Shown piece after piece: positions 54,754-64,000 of a stretch of 64,000 nt of DNA. The translations under genes and the position numbers were made by a program. Numbering within the stretch: the stretch's first letter is position 1; every line of letters starts with the position of its first letter. This DNA is from Furcasterigmium furcatum (Eukaryota > Ascomycota > Sordariomycetes > Glomerellales > Plectosphaerellaceae). Under the pieces are notes generated by a model. It was not told the origin of the DNA and ran no database searches. It saw nothing but the letters and a program-made list of their open reading frames with translations. The stretch spans positions 3,294,472 to 3,358,471 of the forward strand of contig BCIA01000005.1 in NCBI GenBank assembly GCA_001599815.1. The letters are read 5' to 3'.

Positions 54754-55643
54754 CTTGAAAGGTCAGATTGTCGGGTGTAGGTGTTGAGCGCAAGTTTCTC
54801 TGGACCTGGGCCAAGAGTGGCGAACCACGGGTATTTATTCCATTCCGTCTTGCCCGAGCCGGGGTGGCCACAATGTAGAATTTCCGTACATTTCTGATAC
54901 ACATGAGGCGTTCTCAAGAAAAAGTTACCACATAACCATCTCATGATGCAGTGTTCAACCTTCCTGACTCAAGGGGACGATGCAAAGTCAATCATTGTCC
55001 TTTTGCACTTTAGTTTAGGATCTATTACGTATTGCGGCTTCGATGATGATACTGAACCCTGCAAGCCCAGGTCACGATTTTGAGCCGGAGCGCGGGCAAG
55101 TTTGCAGCCAGCTGTTTTGTGGAGGAGCGCCATCCGCCACTGACACAGCCAAACTTCCTCGAGCTTGCATTGTGAAAGTGGAAGCCTATTGGACATGAGA
55201 GCTAGATGATGAGTGCCCCGAAACGTATCTCTCACTGTTAGTCACCATTGAACTTGGCTGAATGGCGATTCGGTGGGAAGGCGGAGCTGAGCCCAACGGT
55301 GGATGAGGCCGCTAAGCAATGGCGCAGTACTAGTATCGTTCCCCATGAATCATTTCTCGCCTTCGACCTTCATCTTGACAAAATAGAAAGTGCTGAAGGG
55401 ACGGGGGCCGCAGCTTGGAGATGGTGGTTGAGCTCAGGGGATCAACAAGAGAGAAAAGGGGAGCGCACGGACCAAATACTACTCGATCATCACGAAGCGG
55501 GCCACTTTCTAGTCTGATAAGATAAGATAAGACCTAGTCGCAAATTTTATGGTCGATACCAGAAAAAAGTTACTGTTGGAGCTCGACTGCGGGCACCCAG
55601 ATTCTCGATCGTTGTTCGTACACAACGAAACAGATCCGTCACC
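54754..55643. other. Divergent spacer secreted protein/BMS1
   Basis: A 0.9 kb spacer containing promoters of both genes. A GATAAGATAAGATAAG tract lies at about 55517-55532 and may be a GATA-factor array. A frame at 55248-55517 is not supported. Confidence 0.55.
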
Positions 55644-58600
55644 ATGGAGCAGCAAGCCCATAAGCCTCACCGGAAGGCGAAGGAGAAGAAGCCAAAGACA
55701 CAAGGGGGTAAGCAATCAATACCGCTGGTTTCCCAGTCACGTTGCTGACCCAACCAGAACGCAACCCGAAGGCATTCGCCTTCAATGCGCCTGGAAAGCT
55801 CCTGAAGCAGGTTGCGCGGTCTTCTGATGCGAGTATAACCTAGATGCCACGAAATAAGTCCCTGTGTTGTCTGACATTTTCTTCATAGATCAAAGAAAAG
55901 CGCTTCCACGTCCCCCTCGTCGACCGACTTCCCGATGAAGCTCCTCCGCGACTGGTCACCATTGTCGGTCCCCCGGGAGTGGGCAAGACGACTCTCGTCA
56001 AGTCCCTGGTTCGCCGCTATGCCAAGGAGACAATGTCAGACCCCCAGGGCCCGGTAACGGTGGTGACTTCGAAGAAGCAGCGCCTCACCTTTGTGGAATG
56101 CCCGAACGAACTCGAAGCAATGGTCGACATGGCCAAGGTGGCCGATGTCGTCCTGCTCATGATTGACGGCAACTACGGCTTCGAGATGGAGACGATGGAG
56201 TTTCTAAACGTTCTGGCAGCTACGGGCATGCCGGGCAACGTCTTCGGCATCCTGACACATCTCGATCTCTTCCGGAAACCCCAGGCGCTTAAGGAGGCGA
56301 AGAAGAGACTGAAGCGCAGGTTATGGAACGAACTCTACCAGGGCGCACACCTTTTCTACTTGTCGGGTGTGCTCAACGGCCGATACCCCGATCGCGAAAT
56401 CCACAACCTCTCCCGCTTCCTCTCCGTAATGAAGAACCCCCGCCCGCTCATCTGGCGCAACTCGCACCCCTACTCGATCATCGATAGTTACCGCGATATC
56501 ACACACCCCACGAAAATCGAAGAGGACGAGAATTGCGACAGGACAGTGGTACTCTCGGGATACCTCCGTGGCACCAACTTTGCTGCCCACGGACAGAGGG
56601 TGCACATTCCTGGACTGGGCGACTTTGGCGTCTCGACTATGGAAGTCCTACCCGACCCCTGTCCGACTCCTGCCATGGAACAGGCGATTGCGAAGGTTAC
56701 CGGAAAGACGACACGTCGCAGGCTGGACGAAAAGGACAAGAAGCTGCACGCGCCCATGTCGGATCGCAGTGGTCTCAAGATCGACGGCGACGCTATCTGG
56801 ATTACGCGAGAGAGAGGGTTCAACTTCGACAAGGATGCCGTTGATGTTGAGCGTGGCGAGGGCGAAGAGCTCATGATTGGTCTGCAAGCGGAGCGGAAGC
56901 TGCTCGGCCAGACGGACGCCGGTTTGCAGCTATTCAAAGGCGGCGAGCAGATCAAGCAAGTCGAGAACGAGGCTGAAGAGGAAGATACGGGCAGGAAGAC
57001 ACAACGAAAGGCTCGATTTGCGGAGCGCGACGAGGGCGACGAGGATGAGGACGATATGCCTGACGACGAAGGCTTCGTAAGCGGCGAGGACGAAGGGGAG
57101 TCCGACGTTGAAACCGAGTTTGACGAGCGGAAGCTTGGCAAGATGTTCAAGCAAGATGCAGACAAGAACGGAGACGAGGACGACCTCGCCTTTGCCGACA
57201 GCGATTCGGATCTCGGGTCATTGTCAGGAGACGACGACCTGGACGAGGGCGACTTTGACGAGGAGGACTTCGACTCTGACGAGGAAGCTGCAGCGGTGAA
57301 ATGGAAGGAAAACATGGCCGAGAACGCCAGAAGGCTTCACAAGCGTCGGAGATTCTACACCCCGGACCTGGCAAGATTCCTGTACAACGACTCAATGTCT
57401 CCCGCAGAAGTCTTGCAGAAGTGGCGGGGTGACGACGAGGACAAGGAAGAGGACATCGAGGCGTCCGAGGATGAGGATGATTTCTTCAAAAAGGCCGAAG
57501 CAGAGAAGGAAGATCTCGTGGAAGACCGATCGATACCCCTTTACGACTACGAGGATCTGGCGGCGAAGTGGTCCGTTGCGGCTAATGTTGAAGCCCTGAG
57601 GAAACGATTCACATCAGCCAGGTTATCAAAGAACGGAGAAGATGGAAGCGATGACGATGACGAGGACGACTTCGACGGCATCGACGACGACGAGGATGAT
57701 GAAGGCGACGGTGCTTTCGAGGACATGGAGACCGGCCAGAAACATGGCGGCAAGCAGGCCGCAGAAGAGCCGGAGGAGGTTTTTGAGGATGAGCGCGAGA
57801 AAAATGCCCGCCGAAAAGAAGAGCTCAAATTGCGCTTCGAGGAAGAAGACCGAGAGGGCTTCATGAACGACAAGGCGAAAGCCAGGCGAGAGGCTGGGGA
57901 CACGCAAGAATTCGGCGAGGACGACTGGTACGACGCCCAGAAGGCTGTGCTGGAAAAGCAGCAGTCCATCAACAAGGCCGAGTTCGAGAATCTTGACGAG
58001 AGGCAACGAGCCGCCGTCGAGGGATACAAGGCCGGAAAGTACGCCAAGATCGTGATCGAGGGCGTCCCCGCCGAGTTCATCTCGATGTTTAATCCCCGGA
58101 CGCCGATCATCGTCGGTGGCCTGACTCCGACGGAGGACCGTTTCGGCTTCGTTCAGGTCAGGATGAAGAAGCACAGGTGGCACAAGCGGATTCTGAAGAC
58201 CAATGACCCCCTCATCTTCTCCCTCGGCTGGAGGCGATTCCAGTCGATGCCCATCTACAGCACGACGGACTCGAGAACGAGGAACAGGATGCTGAAGTAC
58301 ACGCCCGAGCACATGCACTGTTTCGCGACAGTATATGCGCCGCTCATCGCACCAAACTCTGGCTTCGTCTGCTTCAACTCGTTCTCCTCGGAGAACCCCG
58401 GCTTCAGGATAGCGGCCACTGGCACGGTGATGAGCGTCGACGAGTCGACCGAGATCGTCAAGAAGCTCAAACTGACGGGTACGCCCGACAAGATCCACAA
58501 GAACACCGCCTTCATCAAGGGCATGTTCAACTCGTCGCTCGAGATCGCCAAGTTCGAAGGCGCCTCAGTCAAGACCGTCTCCGGCATCCGCGGCCAGATC

Positions 58601-59206
58601 AAGCGCGCGCTGTCCAAGCCCGAGGGCAACTTCCGCGCCACCTTCGAGGACAAGATCCTCTTCAGCGACATCGTCTTCCTCCGCGCGTGGTACCCCATCA
58701 AGCCGCACCGCTTCTACAACCCCGTCACCAACCTCATCGGGTGGCAGGCCATGCGCCTCACGGGCGAGATCCGGCGCGACCAGGCCATCGAGACGCCGCA
58801 GCCCAGGAACAGCCAGTACCGCGCCATCGAGCGCCAGACGCGCCACTTCAACCCGCTCCGCGTGCCGCGCGCCCTCGCCGCCGAGCTGCCGTTCAAGTCG
58901 CAGATCGTGCGGACGGGCAAGCAGAAGAAGGAGACTTACCTGCAGAAGCGCGCGGTGCTGTCGACCAAGGAGGAGCGCAAGGCGAAGAACCTACTCCAGC
59001 AGCTGACGACCATCCGGAACGAGAAGGTCGCCAAACGCGCGGTGAAGAAGGAGGAGCACCGCGAGAAGTACAGGAAGAAGCTGGCTGAGGGCGAGGAGAA
59101 GCGCGAGGCGAGAGAGAAAAAGGAGAGCAAGGAGTTCTGGAGGAAGGAGGGTCGCAAGAGGCAGGCCCCGGAGGAAGGGGGCTCCTCGAGCAAGAGGAGG
59201 AGATGA
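55644..59206 (+). CDS. bms1: Ribosome biogenesis GTPase BMS1
   Basis: Three exons, 55644-55707, 55758-55828 and 55889-59206 (3453 nt, 1150 residues). Intron 1 is GT-AG (50 nt). Intron 2 (55829-55888) begins GCGAGT and ends TAG, a GC-AG intron; only this choice restores RSSD-IKEKRFHVPLVDR, the conserved BMS1 block. The P-loop is GPPGVGKT at 72-79. The GTPase domain matches BMS1 of yeast and man through HLDLF, YLSGVLNGRYPDREIHNLSRF and LPDPCPTP. A long acidic middle is followed by the AARP2CN/BMS1_TSR1 C-terminal half and a Lys/Arg-rich tail. BMS1 binds Rcl1 and U3 snoRNP in the small-subunit processome in the nucleolus and is needed for early 18S rRNA cleavage. Confidence 0.96.
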
Positions 59207-59611
59207 GTGCTGTACCAAACAAAGTCTGTATATGTGAGGGACAGACATGTAGACGGGGCATTTCAGCGCTGAATAGTATGGCTTCTGCACGAGCATCACG
59301 GGTTCCTGGTGTCTTTGCTTTTTGTAAAACGATGTGCGGTTTCTCTATGGTATCAAGAGGGGACACCGCCCCTTGCCAATATCCAGCCGCCAGTCACCAA
59401 AGTGTAGTAGCCCTGTCCGCCTGCGACTGGAGGCGAGAAGAAGGGATGAAAAGCCAAACCCCAGAACGCCGTTTCCTGATGATCGTACATGCCATCGTGC
59501 CCGCGTTGCGTCGCATCCCAGATGGCCCAATTTCATGCTTGTTGATTGCCCAGCACAACGAACGCACTCTCGTCTCTCGTGAGGATGATCAGACCGCAGA
59601 CGACCAGTAGC
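59207..59611. other. Convergent spacer BMS1/TFIIA-gamma
   Basis: A 405-bp region between convergent stops. No gene is supported; overlapping frames at 59203-59610 are untranslated sequence. Confidence 0.6.
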
Positions 59612-60193
59612 TCAGGGACCTTCGCCCGGCTTCTTCGCGTTGCAGCTGACAATCTTGACCTTGTCCGCCATGACGGTCTGGCCGCCGTTGTCGAGCTTGA
59701 ACTGGACGTTCTTGATGAGGAAGGTCCAGACTTCGTCGCAGAATCGGTACGTAGACAAGCTTCCCTGTACGACGTGGGCGCAGAGGCCGAACGTTAGCCT
59801 CGGCCCGGGACGTTGACAGCATCGCGCAAGCACACCGAGGACAGGGTCACTCGACCCCGGGCACTCGCCCTTTGTCCACGGCGGCCTCGCATGCTCGAGG
59901 TCAGACATTGCCCACCTTGAAGGTCAGGCGCGCCTTGACCTGCTTCTGCAGCGCCTCCGTAATGGCCTGGTCGAAGTTGGCTAGGATCTTCATGGCCAGC
60001 TGGGGGTAGATGCGCTCGGCGCTGATCAGATCGTCGAGCATGTCCATGAGCGCGAGGCCGATGCTATATTGGTAAGCGCGAGCACGCCAACGTTAGCCTG
60101 ACTGGAGCACGGGTTTGGGAGCAGGAGCAAGGCGAATCAGCTGTACCTGCTTCGCCGATACAGCTCGTAGTAAGACTCTGGGTTCGACGCCAT
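59612..60193 (-). CDS. toa2: TFIIA small (gamma) subunit, TOA2
   Basis: Three exons, 60193-60147, 60063-59916 and 59764-59612 (348 nt, 115 residues), with introns of 83 and 151 nt. The product starts MASNPESYYELYRRSSIGLALMDML, the helical N-terminal region of TFIIA-gamma, passes ERIYPQLAMKILANFDQAI, and after the second junction (TFK-GSLSTYRFCDEVW) has the beta-barrel half WTFLIKNVQFKLDN and DKVKIVSCN. Length fits the family (yeast 122, human 109). It dimerises with TOA1 to stabilise TBP on the TATA box. The second donor, GTGGGC, is weak, but the protein match fixes it. Divergent from VMA16 with a 357-bp shared promoter. Confidence 0.94.
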
Positions 60194-60550
60194 CTTGACT
60201 GCAGGTATTGGGCTGGCAAGGGGCTGCGAATCGAGGGTCTTTCTGGAGATCGGGGCGGGCGAGAGTCGGAGGTGATGTAAGGTGGAGAGTTGGTATTTAT
60301 ATGGAATTGGGGTTGGGGGTATATGGCCTTGTGCTTAGTCATGCGGGTGCCTGCTCGCACGCAAGTGACAGTGCACGTGATCTGCGGGCCCGGGTGATTG
60401 TCGGTTCTTCCATGCTCAAGGCAACCTTCTTTGGAGCTTGATGCAGCTTCGAAGTTGAAGCCGCCCTGAGACGAGTTCCCCATCTACGATCTACGTCAGT
60501 CTTCGCCCAAACCCGCCATATCGACGACAACCCGCGGACATTCGATCACG
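60194..60550. other. Shared divergent promoter TOA2/VMA16
   Basis: A 357-bp region between divergent starts. It must contain both promoters; no coding sequence is supported. Confidence 0.65.
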
Positions 60551-61382
60551 ATGAGTCTCACATATGGATTGGGAGGCATCGGGAGCCTCATCGTTCTTGT
60601 GGGAGCTTGTACGTCGCACTCCTTCGCCGCGCGCTACCGTTCAGATTGTCGCGATGATGTAGCTCCAGGCTGACCAGATCTCCCTCGAAATCAGACATGC
60701 TCTTCACAGGTTCCGGTGAATCCTTCAATATCGGCGCCACCATCGAGGCCATAAACCCCTACACTTGGGCTTCCATAGGTGTCGCCCTCAGCATCGGCCT
60801 GTCTGTTGTCGGCGCCGCATGGTACGCTCAACCCGCCACGTCCCCCCCATCCGCGCGAAACGACGGTGGCTAACACCGCATCTCCCACAGGGGCATCTTC
60901 ATCACCGGCTCCTCCATCCTCGGCGGCGGCGTCAAGGCGCCCCGCATCCGCACCAAGAACCTCATCTCCATCATCTTCTGCGAGGTCGTCGCCATCTACG
61001 GCGTCATCATGGCCATCGTGTTCACGTCCAAGCTGACTTTCGTCGACGGGCCCGCTGCCACCGACGCAACTGCTTACTACACTGGCTTCGCCCTCTTCTG
61101 GTCCGGCCTGACCGTCGGAATGTGCAACCTCATCTGCGGTGTCGCCGTCGGCATCAACGGCTCCGGCGCCGCCCTGGCCGACGCTGCCGATCCCTCTCTG
61201 TATGTCGCGTCGACAATGTCTCCGAGGAAGCCCCCTATCTTCATTCACTGACCACCCTCGCCCATAGCTTCGTCAAGATCCTCGTCGTCGAGATTTTCAG
61301 CTCCGTCCTCGGCCTGTTCGGCCTCATCGTCGGCCTTCTCGTGTCCAGCAAGGCCGACAGTTTTGACTCGGAGGTCAGGTAA
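60551..61382 (+). CDS. vma16: V-ATPase proteolipid subunit c'' (VMA16)
   Basis: Four exons, 60551-60608, 60695-60821, 60891-61199 and 61268-61382 (609 nt, 202 residues), all GT-AG. The spliced sequence holds five hydrophobic segments in two repeats, with the essential proton-binding glutamate in FCEVVAIYG (Glu93) and a second glutamate in the last segment (VVEIFSSV, Glu173). The LGGGVKAPRIRTKNLIS loop is the c/c''-type conserved region. The protein is part of the Vo rotor in vacuolar and Golgi membranes. Length and order fit fungal c'' (yeast 213). No operon or regulatory motif is evident beyond the shared promoter with TOA2. Confidence 0.96.
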
Positions 61383-61768
61383 TCCCCTTCGCTGGAGACC
61401 ACGGCCAACAAACCAAACCAACCCACCTGCTCGAAGACAATACCCAGAGAGTCACGAGCATTTCAACACCGAACCTACCTATGGAAACGACGACAATAGT
61501 CGCGGGCCGATCGAGGTTGCTGCAGAGCGAGTGTATAGCAGTAAGACGGAGCGGCATATTTTTGCGGTGCGAGCAGAGCAGCACCATGCATCGAACCAAG
61601 CATGACTTGGGCTGGGCGTCACGGGATACAGGTCTCTGAAGGACATGTCTTATATTGTAACATCAATTTTGGTAATTGACACGTAAAGCACGATTCGCAG
61701 TTTACTCGTGCCTCCCAGGTCGGGTGCCTCGTTGCGTGCGCGGGTGACGACGTTTCCGGCAGCTAACC
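61383..61768. other. Convergent spacer VMA16/gephyrin homologue
   Basis: A 386-bp region with the two 3' ends. No gene is supported. Confidence 0.6.
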
Positions 61769-63924
61769 TTACACTCTCAAGTCGCCCATCAGCATTGCCT
61801 CGACCCTCGTTCCCTTCTTCAGCGGCTCCGAGCCCTTGGGCATGCACAGCAACGCGTTGGCGGCCATAAAGCTGCCTACCTTGGAGCTCCGCTGCCCACC
61901 CGTGCTGCTTGCACTGAGCAGCCCGTCCTTTCCAACGCTCACCACTGCGCGGTGGTATTCCGGCCTGGTCTTGTCCAGCGTGAAGTCATGGGATAGGGTC
62001 ACCGGCACCTTGGGCAGGCCGAGAGGCGACACGCCTGCGAGCTTGTGCAGCGCCGGCAGCACGAACAGGTGGAACGTGACGAGCGCACTGGCAGGGTTTC
62101 CGGGCAGGGAGAAGATTGGCGCATCCATGCGGGTGCCGCTGTTTGTCTTGATCGGAACTGTCGCAAAGGTAGTGGGCTTGCCCGGCTTCATGTCGACGCG
62201 GCCGAAGTGGATGGTGCCGCCGAGAGAGCGCTCGATGGTGGGCTTGAGAAGGTCGAGCTCCCCCATGGAAACGCCTCCTGTCGTGATGAGGACGTCGGCC
62301 TTGCGCAGGCCGTCGCGGAGCGTCTCTTCCAGAGCGCCGGGCTTATCACGGGCGATGCCGAGATCGACAATCTCGAAGCCTTGCTCGCGGGCTGCGGCGG
62401 CGAGAGTGATGCGGTTCGTGTCGCGAACCTCGCCAAGTCGCAGTTCGCCTGGCCTGTCGTGCTCGACGATCTCATCGCCGGTGGAGAGGATGCCGACGAC
62501 GGGGCGTCTGTATGTCTTCACCTCGGCGACTCCCACCGCGGCGAGGAGACCAATCTCACCGCCTATGCCGGATATTTTCTCGCCCTTGCGTAGGATGACG
62601 TCCCCTTGCTTGACGTCAGAGCCTACCTCGCGGATATTCTCGCCTTCCTTGACCCCGTCGGCGAGGATCTCGACGTCCTTTTCCTCCTTTCCATCGTCCG
62701 TCTGCGTCTTGAGAACGGTGTCTTCGACCATGATGACCGAAGTCGCGCCAGGAGGCAGCGGCGCGCCGGTGGTGATGCGGGCGATTTCGCCCTCCTTGAG
62801 GGTGCCGATCTCTCCAGGTGCTGCGTGAGACACAGCCGTGACGGGGAAGACGCCTTTCATGTTGCCATCCTTCGGCACCACAACGGCGTAGCCATCGACA
62901 ATGCTCGCGCGGAAGGCAGGGACGTTTTCACGAGCAGTGACGTCTTCAGCGAGAACAGCGTTGACGATGTCGACGTAGACCTTGGAAGTGATGATGTCGG
63001 GCTCGGGGGTCTTCTCGTGTATGACCTGAAGAGCCTCGTCGACCGGAAGCATGCGGTATGGTGATTCTCTGTAGCGCCTAGTCGGGCCTAGGGTGGGATC
63101 ATTTGACACTGGGTGTTCATTTGGCTTTGTGTGTCGCACAAGGCCGCCGTGTCCGTGGCCATGAGAATGACCATGGTCATGCTTGTGCCCATGGCTATGA
63201 TCATGAGAGTGATGGTGGTGTGAGTGGCCGCCATGAGCTCCCGAGGGCTGTGAGGGGCCGATTCCTGCATCTGCTTCCAGCCTCTTCACCCCCCCTGAGT
63301 GCAGGCCCCTGGAGTCGTCTCCTCTGGCTTGGAGGCAGGCATGTGGCAGGGTCTTGATGATGGCCTGGAGGTTCTCCTTTGCCCCCTTGGGGGATCCTGG
63401 GAGCGTGACGATGAGGGTCTGGTTCCTCACGCCGGCAACGGGGCGGGACATCATCGCAACTGGGGCTGTTAGTCCGAGGCAGACTGAGGGATGCAATCAA
63501 AACACGGGCTTACATGGAGTGACAGCCAGGGAGGAAGCCAGCATAGCATGGACAAGCCCTGGCGCAGGTTTATGGATCAATGCCCCGACAGCCTAATCCG
63601 AACGCATCAGCGAAACAACCTCAATGGTCATGTGAACTCAGGGCACCATACCTCAGGCGTGTGGTCAGCCACGGCGAACCCGGTGCCGCCAGTGGTGAGG
63701 ATGAGATTGACGGCGTCGTGCCCAATGTCGGCCCACATCATGACCTGGCGTTGAACGTGAGGCACATGATCGTCGACTATCTTTGTCTCGACCACATCCC
63801 AGTTGCCTCCTCCGTCGCTTTCGATGACATCGCGCAGGATGAGCTCCGACTTGTCTGACGCTGGGTTCTTGGATGCTGTTGTCGAGACGATGAGGATGGC
63901 CACTTTGAGGCGGTCCTCGGCCAT
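61769..63924 (-). CDS. cnxE: Gephyrin-type molybdenum cofactor synthesis protein (MogA-MoeA fusion)
   Basis: Three exons, 63924-63652, 63592-63514 and 63459-61769 (2043 nt, 680 residues), introns 59 and 54 nt. The N-terminal MogA-like domain has LTTGGTG and LPGSPKGAKEN. The C-terminal MoeA-like domain has FRASIVDGYAV, STGDEI, GGVSMGELD, KPGKPTTFA and LPGNPASALVTF. Between them lies a linker with 16 His in 29 residues (about 193-221, nt 63149-63235). The protein adenylylates molybdopterin and inserts molybdate, the last steps of Moco synthesis, in the cytosol. Moco is the cofactor of nitrate reductase encoded at 33812. Known fungal forms are likewise fused. Splice phases (A-E|AVGALIHK and P|F-AMMSR) restore the conserved sequence. 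Confidence 0.95.
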
Positions 63925-64000
63925 GATGGAAAACTCGCAGGCTTCCTGCTTCTCTATTCAATGTACCCTTGTCCGAGAGTTTGAAACAAATTGGAGATAC
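63925..64000. other. Upstream edge of the gephyrin-type gene
   Basis: The final 76 bp are 5' flank of the gene starting at 63924. They are too short to interpret. Confidence 0.5.

Noticed and set aside
55829..55840. GT donor at 55833 (GTATAA) for BMS1 intron 2
   Set aside because: It leaves one extra base, which breaks the reading frame into the conserved third exon. The GC donor at 55829 fits.

Overview
The window is nuclear DNA from a filamentous ascomycete, most likely a Sordariomycete. The evidence is: GC-rich genes broken by short introns (mostly 50-110 nt, GT..AG with CTAAC/CTGAC branch sites), a chitin synthase with the QRRRW motif, an assimilatory nitrate reductase behind fungal NirA/NIT4 and GATA sites, a fused gephyrin-type molybdenum-cofactor enzyme, a 2EXR-domain protein, and TACCTA/TAGGTA microsatellites in the spacers. 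Genus and species cannot be read from the sequence. No transposon, CRISPR array, phage or bacterial gene was seen. I rebuilt exon structures by hand; in every multi-exon model the exon lengths sum to a multiple of three.

Layout. 1-9 kb: eIF5A (-), VPS52 of the GARP tether (+), a membrane-anchored TBC Rab-GAP of the TBC1D20/Gyp8 type (-), then about 3.1 kb without a recognisable gene. 9-18 kb: a 1317-residue MMS1_N/CPSF_A (DDB1/Rik1-like) propeller protein (+), eIF5B (+) and an intron-containing tRNA-Glu(CTC) (-). 19-27 kb: a type II membrane DXD glycosyltransferase (+), the Hsp110 chaperone Hsp88/Sse1 (+) and a non-myosin chitin synthase (-). 28-37 kb: UPF2 of nonsense-mediated decay (-), divergent from nitrate reductase (+), then a 2EXR protein (-). 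39-51 kb, all on the minus strand: an RRM-like protein, the Hrq1 helicase, a Yrb2/RanBP3-type Ran-binding nucleoporin, a YIPF6/Yip4-type Golgi protein and a mitochondrial PDK/BCKDK-type kinase. 51-64 kb: a 71-residue I9-type protease inhibitor (-), an ornithine cyclodeaminase/mu-crystallin protein (+), a secreted Cys-rich protein with a knottin-like tail (-), the ribosome-assembly GTPase BMS1 (+), TFIIA-gamma (-), the V-ATPase c'' proteolipid (+) and the gephyrin-like enzyme (-).

The genes are mostly housekeeping and are not a co-transcribed cluster. Some are functionally linked. Nitrate reductase needs the molybdenum cofactor completed by the gephyrin homologue about 25 kb away. VPS52, the TBC GAP and the YIPF6 protein all act in ER/Golgi traffic. 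eIF5A, eIF5B, BMS1 and UPF2 all act on translation or ribosomes.

Points that deserve a second look are: a GC-AG intron in BMS1; a stop-free 108-nt intron in frame in Hsp88; two NirA-type sites upstream of nitrate reductase; the 16-histidine linker of the gephyrin homologue; the knottin-like secreted protein; and the four-exon micro-gene for the I9 inhibitor. I found nothing I would call a wholly new system.
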